Source of the DNA: Ganoderma boninense
Taxonomy: Eukaryota; Basidiomycota; Agaricomycetes; Polyporales; Polyporaceae
Direction: 5' to 3'
Assembly (NCBI GenBank): GCA_002900995.3
Contig: CM035312.1
Coordinates: 1,825,653-1,889,652 of the forward strand
Length of the DNA stretch: 64,000 nucleotides
Part shown: piece after piece, positions 1-11,596 of the stretch
How positions within the stretch are numbered: position 1 is the stretch's first letter
How the letters are laid out: the number at the start of each line of letters is the position of its first letter
Made by a program: the position numbers and the translations under genes
The notes under the pieces: generated by a model
What the model was told of the DNA's origin: nothing
Databases searched by the model: none
Seen by the model: the letters and a program-made list of their open reading frames with translations, nothing else

Positions 1-342
1 ATCTGCTGGTGGCCTGTGTGAGGTACATAGTGGGTAAATCATTAGGCATGCATGCTGGGGGGGCGAGGTAAATGGTGCCCGTAGGTGGGCAAATTGAGGG
101 TGAGGGTTTTAATGACTGCAATGTCCCCCTCTGATGGTTGCTATATCCTCTGTGCTCACACTTTGAGGCCAAATCATCATGAGTATCATGAGGAAGGGCT
201 GATGGGAAATATTCTCCAGGAGGGCTATCCACAATGGCAGACTGTCACACCATAGGGATGACCTCAGAACGTTAGGGAAAAGTCACAGGCTGGATGTATA
301 AACACATCCGAAAGGTTTTAAAAGGGTAGCAAAGATGGGCCA

Positions 343-878
343 CCGGCCGGTCAGTGGAAGTGGGGTTCGAGGACATAGGAGCAGCGACCGGCCGGTGTTC
401 GGCTAAATCATAGATGCTCGGGACCAGCAAGAACAGCGGGCTGGGCCACTCAGACACTGAGCCTGTCCGGTGTGGGCGAATGACAGTGCAACAAAATGGA
501 TTCCCACCATGTTGGCAGAGGTGGTAATGGTGAGTCCGCCGGCCGGTCAGTGGAAGTGGGGTTGGAGGGGCATAGGAGCAGCGACCGGCCGGTGTTCGGC
601 TAAATCATAGATGCTCTGGGACCAGCAAGAACAGCGGGCTGGGCCACTCAGACACTGAGCCTGTCCGGTGTGGGCGAATGACAGTGCAACAAAATGGATT
701 CCCACCATGTTGGCAGAGGTGGTAATGGTGAGTCCGCCGGCCCGTCGGTGGAAGTGGGGTTGGAGGGCATAGGAGCAGCGACCGGCCGGTGTTCGGCTAA
801 ATCATAGATGCTCTGGGACCAGCAAGAACAGCGGCCTGGGCAACTCAGACACTGAGCCTGTCCAGTGTGGGCAGATGA
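343..878. repeat. 196-bp tandem repeat, about 2.7 copies
   Basis: Three successive units begin at 343, 539 and 737 (periods 196 and 198 bp). The first two are nearly identical over their whole length. The third diverges after about 870. The perfect 10-bp palindrome ACCGGCCGGT occurs four times, at 342-351, 387-396, 584-593 and 781-790, so unit 1 has two and units 2 and 3 keep one each. No convincing coding frame runs through the array. Flanking sequence at 1185-1300 is also rich in CCGG motifs and in a repeated CAGTACTAT word. It is a minisatellite-like array, possibly a subterminal region of a mobile element. Confidence 0.85.
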
Positions 879-1279
879 CAGTGAAAGGAAAGGTATTCAC
901 AGAAAATTGCAATGGGTACCAGTCAGCTGGTTGGTATTTGGGCCTGCCCCCTAGTCTCAAATGTTCCCTGGTGCCTGTCCTGTTGGTGTTGGGATTCATG
1001 ATTCCAGCCCACCACAAGAATTGAAACTTGACTGGGATAGTTCTTGCCTTGACAAATCCACCAGAGTCATTCCAGCTCAAACAGGCAATAGGTGTAAGGC
1101 ATGGACCAGAGGTAACATAGAGGTAACAAGATTGTGTACGCTGCCATGCTTTCAATTAACCTATGGCCAGTGGCTGCTGGCATTCACCCGGACCCCTTGT
1201 TCGGCCCGGTCGGTGCAGTAATACTATGCATGCTGGTCTCTCCGGCCGGAACCGGTTGTCCAGTACTATTGGGCGGTTG

Positions 1280-3058
1280 TCAAGGCCGGCTCAACAGTAC
1301 TATAGCTAAATGTAAGGGAACACCCTCGCACGCGAAGGCGCCACCATCCCAGTCCGGGCCATCTGTTTTCTGCCATTGAGTGTGGGAGGTGAGGGCAAAG
1401 CGCATCTGGAATAATAGCTGAGATTGTTAACGCTAAAGCCGACTGATGACAGACGTACCAAGAGATAAACATGGATAATACTGCCAATGGTGACCGTCTC
1501 AAGCTTTGCCTTGACCGCAACCGGAGTCTTGCCTTTGTAGTTGGACTTGAGGTACTCGTCCATCGCAGATCCTTTGCCGGTGAAGACGAGCTTGTAGCAC
1601 TGGGAATTTAACGATCAGTTGCAACCGGTAGATGCTCTGAGTCTAAACAAGACTGCGACCTTGATGCCAGCCATGTTGCGGAAAAGGCCAGCCTTTGGTT
1701 CGCCTGGCTTACGAAGCCTCTCATCGTAACAGAGGACAAACCAGTCTTCGGGAAGGACTATCTTTTTGCCGATTTTTGCGAGACGGCAGTATCTGACAAG
1801 AAGCGCAAAAGATCAGCAAAGCGATGCAGCGGAAGGACAGACATACTGATGGGGATCTTCGTCGAACTCCTCGATATCGGAGATAGGGCAGAGAAGGCGG
1901 CCAGTTGCGACATTGTTAAAGCCGCGTTGGGTCTTGTCGCGAAGCACGCGGTCCGTGTCGTTAATGTTGAGAATATCGATTATTCCAGCTTTGACTCGAG
2001 GGAGATCATCGCTGCGAGTCTTCTTTGCAACAGCCATGATCTGCGAAGGGATCAAATGTTGAGAAAATAGTAAGCATCGAGGCACGCACGTAATCGCTGA
2101 TCTGAGAAAGGAGGTTGCTGTCATTGACAATCAAGACTGCATGTTCTACGACTTGCGGGAGCCATTTGCAGACTTGAGGCCATAGCATTTCCGAGAGGAC
2201 CATATCGTTGAACTTGTCGAACTGCCTAGAGAAGGGTCTGGAAAAGGCAGAATTGTGATGAGATACGAGACACTCACTCAGATGGCTTAAGAGTTTCTTC
2301 AGGGAGTGTTGTCATTACGAGGCCGTCAATCAAGAGACGGCCAGCGTCGCAATATTCAGTGATATTCCGGCTGAGGAGGCGACACGTCTGGTAGAGTGGC
2401 TCCGTTCCACGCTCTAGACGAACCTTGAGACTATATGCGTGGTCCGGGTAGCTCAGAGATCAATTGACAGTACCAGGATGACTTACCTGTCCTTGAAGTC
2501 CAACGCGCGGAGAAGGCGAACAGCGTTGGGCTCCTTCTTCTTTTTGGTCGCACCACTCCGGGAAGCGCCACCTTTGCGTTTGGGCTTGGACTTGTCCTTA
2601 CCTCTACTCCTGCCTTTGCCTCTGTCCTGGACCCCATCCTCGGTGTCGACGTCGATCTCAGCCTGACGTCCACCCTTGGCCTTGCCCTCGGTCCTGCTCC
2701 TCCCCATCCTCTTCCCCTTGTCTGCATCGCTGCAATGTTCCTCACCCTCCTCCGAGCCTTCACCCTCCCCTGAGTTTGGGGTACCGCCCTCTCCAGAGTC
2801 CGAATCCGAGTCCGAGTCCGAGTCCGAGTCCGATTCCGAGTTTGCGACTGAATCTGAGTCTTCATCGCTGGATCTGGATGCAAAGAGCTGGTCAAGCTGC
2901 TTCTTAGCCACGTCGTGCTTCGTCGGCTTGGGCTTAGTGGGCTTGGGCTTCGAAGTGCTGGATTTACTGGCTATAGACGTCGAGGCGGTGGTGTCGTCCG
3001 AGTTCTTCTTGCCGTGGGTGCCCCTACCTCTAGTTTGCCTGAGACCAAATTTCGTCAT
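1280..3058 (-). CDS. DUF6698-like fungal protein of unknown function
   Basis: A seven-exon model can be read: 2487-3058, 2278-2451, 2090-2237, 1847-2040, 1660-1792, 1459-1599 and 1280-1405. All introns are GT-AG and keep the frame. The N-terminal half is low complexity: basic Lys/Pro/Ser stretches and an acidic Ser-Asp run (imperfect TCCGAG repeat near 2800-2835), then a Lys-rich tail resembling a nuclear localisation signal. The C-terminal half carries segments typical, from memory, of the Agaricomycete DUF6698 family: a GFxxxxTGRLLCP-like block, then a KxGLFRN-like block, then RFALTSxxxW near the end. Start ATG 3058 was chosen because upstream codons look non-coding. The C-terminus is short for the family and ends inside CCGG-rich repeat-like sequence, so it may be truncated. 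Function is unknown. It stands head to head with the transposase gene, only about 360 bp away. Confidence 0.7.
2788..2836. repeat. 6-bp coding microsatellite (Ser-Asp run)
   Basis: An imperfect hexanucleotide array of TCCGAG units lies within exon 1 of the DUF6698-like gene and encodes alternating Ser and Asp on the minus strand. Such arrays vary in length by slippage. Confidence 0.7.
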
Positions 3059-3422
3059 GGTATATGCGCGTGGTAGGTCGTGCAGCAAGATGGGTGATGG
3101 AGGTGGAGGACAAGGCGTGTTGGGTTGGGGTGTTGAGCCAGAGGATGGTTGTTGGGGACAGGGAATGTGTGACTTCGCACATGATTTCACGCGAATGCGC
3201 TCACGTGAGGTTCCCCAGAAGTCGCGCTCTGCGCCTCACCGACGCGTCGCGTCTGTCACGTGAAACCCCAGCGGGATATCCCCATACCCCATGGGGTTGG
3301 ACCCTGGCTGGGGCGCAGAGAGGAAGCTGTCGATCTTTGCCGATCTTGCCTTCCCTGGCCACTCATCCTCAGCGAACTCGGCACATCCACTCTCCCCGTT
3401 CGCACTTCGCACATCCACTCGC

Positions 3423-6400
3423 ATGGCTACTTTGAATCGCTCACACCCATGTCCCCCACGTCGGATGCCCTCACGCATTTAGCAATGCGATCAGCTTGGG
3501 CAACCACGAGAAGCGCTGCCAACATCGCATCACCGGAATCCAGAAGCGCCAGGCCGAGTTGCAGGCGGCTCTCGCAGTCTCCAAAAGACCCCGCCTCGAC
3601 ACTGGCACCCTGGAGGCTGGAAGTGGTAGTGTGGAATTGGATGCCGTCGAGATGTTGGAGGATCGGGTTAACATGGTATGTCCTTTCAGCCTGGTTACGA
3701 CGTCATGTCGCGCATACATCCAGGTCTCTAGATGCCTCCTCCTACCCCCCCTTCCATCGATCCTGTTGCCCCAAGCCCATCAGTGATTTCAACTCGAACT
3801 GGACGTGGTGTCCGTCTACCGAAGAGGTTCGAGGACATGGTCCCGTCCAGCCGCCACGCCCTCCCTTCCCAATACGCTGCTGTCATCCCTGCCCCGAATC
3901 CTAGGCCTGAGCGATCACCCCCCAAACCTTCCTCATCAAGTATATCTTCAGAAGAGGAGCAGGATGAATTCGAGTCCACGCCCGATGCCTTCGGGGTATT
4001 CCGCCGTTACTTCCGGGAACCGCACCAGCTGCCAGAAGATGGAAGCGTCCTCGAGGACGTCTGCGACGCCCCGGGGCTTCAAAGCTCCAATTCCACTAGA
4101 GATGCTGGGTACGAGAGCATCTTCTGGCTCTCGCGCACTGTGGCAGTTGGCGTGGATCCCCTGGACTCAGACTACGGCCCCTTCGCTAATGCATCCCAGT
4201 TCCGTCTCTTCGACTACTTCTATGACCGTTCTGAAGTTCGATCTCTGGACGCCTTCGACGACCTTCTCCACGTTCTCCGCTCTGACGGCTTCTCGGTGGG
4301 CGACTTGAATGGATTCAGCGCAAGAAAGGGCGAACGTGCTCTCGAAGAATGGGTTGGCCAGCCTGGCAGTGTCTTTTCGAAGGACGATGGCTGGCGCCAG
4401 AGCTCTGTCAAGATTTCCCTCCCTCCTCCAACAACGGATCCGAGTGCTACGGAGGCTACTGCTGCCACCTTCGAAGTTACCGGCATCATCCACCGAAGCC
4501 TCCGTGCTCTTATTGAGGCCGCGGTGCAAGATACAGCATCTCGTTTCGCTGACAAGCATCACTGGATCCCTCACGAAATGTACTGGAACCCTCTGGGTTC
4601 CGAGCCGTCACCGTCGCCATTTCCATCCCCCTCTCCATCACCATCAGGGTCCAACCCTCCGCGCCCTGAGCCCATCCGTGTGTACACGGACTGCTACAAC
4701 ACCGACGCAATGCTCGAGGCCGACGCCGAGATACGAAATAAATCACGAAATGAAAACGATGATCCCGACGTCGAATCTGTTGTCTTGCCGCTGCTCCTCT
4801 GGTCTGATGCCACTCATCTTTCGAGCTTCGGCGCTGCTCTTCTCTGGCCGATCTATCTCTACTTCGGGAACCTGTCCAAGTACATTCGAGGCCGCCCGAC
4901 AGAATTTGCCGCGCATCATCTGGCCTACATACCTGACGTGAGTGATATACCACTATGTACTTCGCGTGGCTGATAAATTCACAGCTCCCGGACAGCCTCA
5001 AGGATGAGTATATCAAGGCGTATGGTCAGGCGCCGACGGCCGAGGTCCTCACGTTCTGCAAGCGGGAGCTATTTAATCAGATATGGCTCTTGATGCTTGA
5101 CGAAGCGTTCATGGAGATGTACGAGCACGGCATCAAAATCAAGTGTGGTGACGGTGTCATTCGCCGCATATATCCACGCTTCTTCACATATAGTGCTGAT
5201 TACCCCGAGAAGTACGTCTTTAGCAATATATATTTTTGCCGGTGTCCTGACCTTTCCCACAGGATGCTCATTGCCGCCCTCAAGCCCCTCTCGCGATGCC
5301 TCTGCCCGCGATGCCTCACTACCAAGGACCAGGTCGCCCAGGCTGGAACACCCCAGGACAAGCGTCGCCGAGCTCAGACTCGGGCAGACGACCACCCCCT
5401 CCACGATTCCATCTCTCGCGCCCGAGCCTGGATCTTCAAGGGCCATCGCGTAACCAGCAAACGGGTGAAGGATCAGCTTGATGCTCTATCTTTGAACCCT
5501 ATCCAGGTAACTCTCGAGTGCGCAAGCAATAATATCTAGTATCCTGACCTCTCTATTTCAGAACACCTTCTCAACTCGTTTAGCCAGCCAAGATCCAAAT
5601 TTCAATAGTTACGAGATTCTCGCGCCCGACTTAATGCACGAGTTTGAGCTCGGCGTCTGGAAGGGCATTTTCGCGCACCTCATGCGTCTACTTGCTGCGC
5701 AGGGAGACGATGCTGTAGAGACCTTCAACAGTCGGTCAGTAAAATATATTTATCCTCTGAAGTTAGCTATTGACTGGTTATTTTCTAGCATGCGCAAAAT
5801 GCCAACGTTTGGCCGCGATAGAATCCGGAAGTTCTGGCATGATGTCGCGTCGCGCAAGAAGCTCGCTGCTCGCGACTACGAGGCATTTCTACAGGTCTGT
5901 GAAATGTAGATGTGGCGTGGTTTGCTCCACTCATGGTGTGCTTTCTCCCCAGACAATCATGCCGGCATTTGAAGGACTCCTTCCGCTTCGGCGTGACGAT
6001 CACACCATTGCCGACCTCCTCTTCGAGCTCGCTAACTGGCACGCCTTGGCAAAACTTCACCTACACACTGACATCACTCTCGACATCTTCCGAGCAGCTA
6101 CTGACACAATGTACGAGGCCATCCAAAATTTTGAGGCGACCACATGCGCCAATTACACCACATATGAGCTCCCGAAGGAAGCACAAGCCCGAGCACGGCG
6201 GAACGCCGCTGCGAAGCCCGCGGCAGGTGCCATGCCGTCGACTGCGCCAAAATGTGTTCATTTCGGCGTGATGAACACGTTCAAATATCACAGCCTTGAT
6301 GACTATCCCGACTGGATTGTGCGCTCTGGCACAACGGACAATTATACCACACAGGTTGTGCGTGACACTCCGAGTCCTTGGGCGAAGCAATTAGTATCAC

Positions 6401-7956
6401 TGAGCAAACATTTTTGCAGGGCGAGCTTGAACATCGACATGCAAAACAATTCTACGCCCGTACCAACAAGGTTGGATTTGCTATGCAAATCGCCCGCAAG
6501 CAGCGCAAGCGTGTTGTTCTTCGCCACATCCGTGAGACCGACACCTTCATCCCCTTATCCGAAGCACGGCAACGGAAGAAGTATGCCAAGCGCGCCCGTG
6601 CAGAGGCTCGCGCGCGCACGCGACCCCAATCCCTCGAGCTCTCTTCCCCAGTTGATCAATATAGCATCTCAAAATCTCAACGTTCACCAATCATCCTGCC
6701 GACATGGCTTCGCGAGCATCGCGAAGACCCTGCAGTCAAGGCGAGTCTAATCTCTCTCACTTAATTGATTGACGCTGCTGATTGTCGTGGCAGGACTTCC
6801 GGTCCCTTCTTGTTCAACACCTTCTTGGGCGATTCCTTGGCCGTCAGGATGAAGATGGAGACCCCTTCACTGAGCAAGAACAGGATGTGATCCAAATCTA
6901 CGAGGAACGCCTCTACCGCCACAAGGTGCTGCGCGTGAATTACACCACGTACGACATGCGGCGCGAGCAAGATTCCATCAACCCCCGAACCCATCCCGAC
7001 ATTGCAGTCTTTGCCAGTGAGGCCCTCGACGATGATCCCTTCTGGTATGCTCGCGTCCTTGACATTTTCCACGCAAAAGTTCGATACATCGGGCCCGGTT
7101 CAACGCACGCGATGCAGCAGTGGCAAGACGTGAATCTTCTTTGGGTTTGCTGGTTCGAGCGTGATCTCCATTACGACGCTGGCTTCGCGCACCGCCGCCT
7201 ACCCCGTCTTCAGTTTGTGGACCCTGACAATCCGGACTCCAGCGCTTTTGGTTTCATTGATCCATACGACGTCGTTCGCGCATCGTACCTTATACCTGCT
7301 TTTGCACACGGCGTAACAGAGGATCTTCTGATGGGACCATCGCCCCTTGCTCGGCGCGACGCTTCCGATGATGACTGGTGCTACCACTATGTCTGCATGT
7401 ACGGGGCTCAGTTTTTTTCCATCTTGCAGGCATTCTGACGCCTCCCCTTCCTAGGTGGATTGATCGTGATATGTACATGCGCTACTTGGGTGGCGGTGTC
7501 GGCCATCACAGCACCTGGGATGAGACGCAGTCATCCCGTCGACACACTGCGCGGACTCCACGGAAGGGGACCTCAACTAGAACCCGCTCAAACGCTGCTG
7601 CTATTGAGCGTGAATCTCACAGCGAACCGGACAGCTCTGCTGACGAGTGTGATGGCTCCGCTTCGGCGGCTGGTAAGAACGGTGGTTCTGCTGATGGACG
7701 CGAGGAGTCGGGCCGGGAACGCTTCAGGCCAGAAGAGGAGAGCAAGCGCGTGGAGAGCGACGGTGAAAAGGCTGATGTCATTGACATGGGCTCGGAGCCA
7801 GAGGCAAGCGATTCAGAGTCTGACTCTAGCTCTGAGGACTCAAGCTCGGATAGCGATAGACCAGACACCCCGAACGATGATGCTCATGATGGAAGTGATG
7901 GCGAGGATGGCATAGTAGACACGATGTATGCCTCTATGGGCTTCTCTCCGCTATGA
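3423..7956 (+). CDS. Plavaka-type (KDZ-like) DNA transposase, N-terminal frame broken
   Basis: This is a long multi-exon gene: 3423-3675, 3732-4937, 4985-5211, 5263-5506, 5562-5734, 5789-5894, 5953-6357, 6420-6740, 6794-7398 and 7455-7956. The protein matches the Plavaka transposase pattern of Agaricomycetes. It has an N-terminal C2H2-like finger (CPHAFSNAISLGNHEKRC), a central block with LLWSDATHLSSFG and PIYLYFGNLSKY, then CGDGVIRRIYPRFFTYSADY, a CPRC pair, DLMHEFELGVWK, a GTTDNY..GELEHRHAK block, and a Ser/Glu/Asp-rich acidic tail. Intron 6741-6793 has a GC donor. ATG 3423 is out of frame with the finger by one base: the C5 run at 3453-3457 is one C too long to connect them. Either the copy has lost its start or the base count is wrong. 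Downstream exons show no stops. It would act in the nucleus on its own element ends; terminal inverted repeats were not found. Confidence 0.8.
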
Positions 7957-8175
7957 TAAAACCTTCGGACGCTGACCTGCAGCAAGCGGAAGGTCAGGGC
8001 GGCAGAAGTGTCGAAGACGCCCAGGATGCTGGGGATGTGAGGCAGCTTTGGGAGTGAACGATGAGATGACGGATGGTGTCGGAAACCAGGTGCACAGTTC
8101 CCCATGCAGCGTCGCACTGCGCTCAATGCAGCCATCTGCAGTCTCTTGTCGGATGCGACTGTCCTTTGTAGTGCT

Positions 8176-8310
8176 GAATCGTACCCCATCGTATTCTATC
8201 ATGCACGATAAATCCCTATATATCACAGTCGTATACGATGGGTACCTGGATACCGTTACAGGTTAGGGCCGTGTACGACGGGTAACTGCATAACATTACA
8301 GGGTAGGGTC
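8176..8310. repeat. 40-bp direct repeat with inverted partner
   Basis: Two adjacent 40-bp units (8231-8270 and 8271-8310) are roughly 80% alike by eye, each with a core like TACGATGGGTA followed by a TTACAGGTTAGGG-like word. About 40 bp upstream, at 8176-8192, lies an inverted version of the start of the unit (CCCATCGTAT). The cluster sits about 220 bp after the transposase stop codon and could be a subterminal transposase-binding array. That is inference only. Confidence 0.5.
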
Positions 8311-8592
8311 GTGGCCTGTGAATCACTGTATATTAGGTAGCGCTCAGCATTGCTTTGCAGCGCGCTTGCACTTTCGCTGATGTCTCTCTTTCCGGACACA
8401 CCACCACAAGCATCGAGACACCCTGAAACAATTCAATTCATCAAGACCAACAGAACTTGAATATACAACACGCGCATGTATTTCCACAGTCTCAATCTTC
8501 AATGCACGCATACTAACGATCTACCAGCTTTGACTTGGAACCCGGCTTTCTATCCATCCGTCACGGCCAATCTACACTTGGATCCGGACAAC

Positions 8593-9858
8593 TCACAACC
8601 ATCCTCGCGCCTTGAAGTCTTCCACTGAATCCTTTACCAATTCATCCAATGGGCGGTACTGAATCCCGAGCAAACGAATACTCTTTTCTGCGATATAGGT
8701 GTTCGGGTAAAAGACGTCCTCTGCTTTTTGCAAAACGTCTCCAGGAGGGATCTTGTCCGAGTACCGACGCGCAGCGTTGACTATATATTTCCCTGGTCAT
8801 TTCACAGCATAAATGAGACTGTAAGGTTACTCACTGAGGTCCTGCCAGGTGGCGGGAAAGCCGCAAATGACGAATCGCTCTCCCCCTGTCTCCTCCTTCT
8901 GCAGCCCGAGCACGAAGGCCCGCGCGAGGTCGCGCACGTCTACGACCCATAATCTACCACAACGCTGTTATATGAGTGACCGAAGCTTTTACGCGCAACG
9001 CGCGCACAGAACGACAACGCACCCGAACTGCGTCAGCTGCTCGAGCTCCCCGCCCATAACGCCTTGCACGACTCGCTTGTAAAACTCTGCCTGCGAACCG
9101 CTCAATGCCTCCGGGCTCGGGCTCTCCTGCACGCTGGGCCCGAACACGAACGGCGGGCAGAACACGGCCATGTCCCACTCCAACGTCTCCCCCTTCGCGG
9201 CCAGGTCCTTCTTCGCGCTCTCGTAGAACTCCCACGCCCCGCGCTCGGCGAGCACCTTGCTAGCGCTGTACTTGTGCATTGGATCCGCGGCCCTGCCCTT
9301 CTCCTCGCAGCGCTGCACGCTGTAGTTGTTCCACGAGCTCTCGTCTATCCTGTTCGACGTGCGACCCGCCAGGTCCACATCGTTGCCGCCGTTGAGCGCC
9401 GCGGCGGAGGAGGTGACAAAAACGCGCCGGACGCGCGCACGGTGCAGGAGCGCGCTGGAGAGGACGGTGCGCGTGCCCCGGACGGCAGGGTCGATGATTT
9501 CGGATGGCTCGCCATCGGAGAGGTGCACGGGCGACGCGATGTGCGCGATTGCGTCAACGTCCGTGACATGTTGGTCGAATGCGCCGTCCTGTGCGTCGTC
9601 CCCAGAGGGCCTGATAAGTACGTAGATGTGGAACAGGAGGGGACAGATGGAACGCACCTTCGTGATGTCTGGGACGATGGCTATCTCGAATTTATCTCCG
9701 AAGGCCTTGAAGTATTCGCGGAGGTACGTAGCCTTGCTCTCCGAGCGGACGGTGCCGCGCACGGCGTAGCCATTCTCGAGGAGGTCTTTAATGACCCAAG
9801 CGGCGATGTAACCGTTCGCGCCGGTCACGAGGACCTTTCCTGAGGCGAGTGTAGGCAT
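8593..9858 (-). CDS. extended short-chain dehydrogenase/reductase (NAD(P)-dependent, DFR/Gre2-like)
   Basis: Four exons: 9658-9858, 9023-9588, 8835-8953 and 8593-8780. The N-terminus holds the Rossmann dinucleotide motif TGANGYIA at about residues 12-19. The middle has a serine-rich VFVTSSAAA strand and the catalytic YSASK (YxxxK) pair. This order is that of extended SDRs of the dihydroflavonol-4-reductase/methylglyoxal-reductase (Gre2) type, which reduce aldehydes or ketones with NAD(P)H in the cytosol. The length of about 355 residues is normal for the family. The first intron (9589-9657) was placed by requiring the Asp-Gly-Ala-Phe continuation; an earlier AG would break the frame. The substrate cannot be told from sequence. 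No frame breaks are seen. Confidence 0.88.
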
Positions 9859-10090
9859 GGTGCGAGATGTGGAGAGTGAACTAGTGAAGGTGAACCAATA
9901 CCACTCACCGATTATAGGTTCTTATACGTGCGTGGATCATTGGATGATTGACCGGTGACCGGGGAATTACACCGTGATAGCCTTGAGCCATGTGGGCTTT
10001 CAATCGGTAACACCATCGCCCGAGGTCCAATCCCTCCGGATCATCGTCAAGACTGTACTTAGCCTCCCTCAATTCTCTGTTTTATTTTCC

Positions 10091-10633
10091 CATCAGTAAA
10101 ACCTGCACAGCTCTGGGAGCTCTGGATCAGACCCGCCCCAGACTTTTCAGACGGGATCCAGATGTTTCAGGTCTGATTGGCGCCCAGACCTTCAAGACCC
10201 ACGTTCAGAACATCGGGCGCTCCACTGACTTGACAGCGCTCCGGCTTCCTCCCTTCTTGCTCTGAGCTTTCCCGCCGAGTCTCGCTTCCATGGGCAACCT
10301 ACGAACTTCTGCTAGAGCTGCCAATGGACCGGGCTCGACTGAAATGACGCATCAAGACCAGCATCTCTCTGGTAAGCCGGGACTTGTCAGTGCACGCCCG
10401 CGGTTGTGCCGCAGCTCTCCGACCTCGTTCTCTCAGTCTGTTTTCGTTATTTTTGCCATTATCCGGGTTCAGAGTGTCTACGCATACCATGTAAGGTGTA
10501 TTAAGATGAAACGTTGCAGGTTATTCCACTCTCGGCCTGCGATCACGACGTTCTGAGTCCGGAGGTCTGGATGGTCTGGGACGGTGGCTGTCCAGTCCAT
10601 CCAGATCTCCAGAGATTGTCAGTTTTACTGATG
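10091..10633. mobile_element. fold-back/MITE-like element with CATCAGTAAAAC ends
   Basis: The sequence at 10091-10102 (CATCAGTAAAAC) is exactly repeated in inverted orientation at 10622-10633. The similarity continues inward, less perfectly, over about 37-40 bp on each side (both arms contain a CTCTGG..CTCTGGAT-like stretch). The interior of about 460 bp has no coding frame that resembles a protein. No clear target-site duplication was seen. A nonautonomous DNA transposon is the simplest reading. Confidence 0.6.
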
Positions 10634-10666
10634 CCCCTGGGCAGAAGCGCCCTCGCTTAGGCCAGT

Positions 10667-11238
10667 GATGTGACCCGTCCCATGTCTCCCTCGCACGAGA
10701 AATACATCGTTCTTACCATGTTTTCTCCTTCGTAAAACTCCTCGGCAGGCTCTCGGCAGGTCGATGTCGGGGCGGGAAGGCGGGGGCAGCGGGGGGGGCA
10801 GAGGGCGGGCAGGCGTCTGACTGCTGCCTCCCATCAATATTGATCGGCGCCTAGCTCAGCAGTGGCGGAGGGATGCAACTGTACATAAGTACACCTTCCT
10901 CCCCGAACATTGGCTTCCAAAGACTAAATTATATGATGATACCGTACATCGCTGTACTGAACTCTTGCCACCACCCGTGTCCTTCGCGTTGAATAACTAG
11001 ATTCACTCTTCATGGCGCGTCCTAGGCAGGCGTATTTTGCGATTTCCGAAGCGCCGTTTGATGGGAGGCAGCAGTCAGACGCCCGCCGCCCTCTGCCCCT
11101 CCGACGTCCCCCCCGCTGCCCCCGCCTTCCCGCCCCGACATCGACCTGCCGAGAGCCTGCCGAGGAGTTTTACAAAGGAGAAAACATGGTAATAACGATG
11201 TATTTCTCGTGCGAGGGAGACCTGGGACGGGTCACATC
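10667..11238. mobile_element. large inverted repeat (arms about 175 bp), young fold-back element
   Basis: The left arm 10667-10837 reappears in reverse complement at 11058-11238. By eye the arms differ at only a few positions plus one indel of about ten bases in a G/C-rich stretch. The loop between them is about 220 bp. The outer ends read GATGTGACCCGTCCCA. It is a long-TIR element or recent inverted duplication. Transcription through it would give a long hairpin RNA. No target-site duplication was identified. It starts only 33 bp after the preceding fold-back element. Confidence 0.85.
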
Positions 11239-11596
11239 TATATGCACGAGCACTGAACAGTATTCACTGCAGGCTGGTCGTCTGCTCCAAACTCCAGCTC
11301 TCATCAACTAGAGGCAGAGAAACTTTTTCCAACTTGCCTGAGGTTCTGAAATCGGCTTTGGAACGGCGAAGATTGTCCAGATGCCCTTGTCGATGAAAGT
11401 GTGTCGACTGCCAGCGACAGGAGAAGAGAGAGAGAGAAAAAAAGGAAAGTCGAAGATTCGTGAGGACGCGTGAACAAATCTTGGTAAGGCTACCGCTACT
11501 CGTCGTAAGGGCCCATTACTTATCCTACAAACGCCTCCTTCCACTTGCCAATAAATAATGCGGGCCCACGTAACGGTTGGGGGTGATGATGCCCGC

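Noticed and set aside
8..8322. shared GTGGCCTGTG near both ends of the Plavaka block as terminal repeats
   Set aside because: Only ten bases, in direct rather than inverted orientation; chance match.
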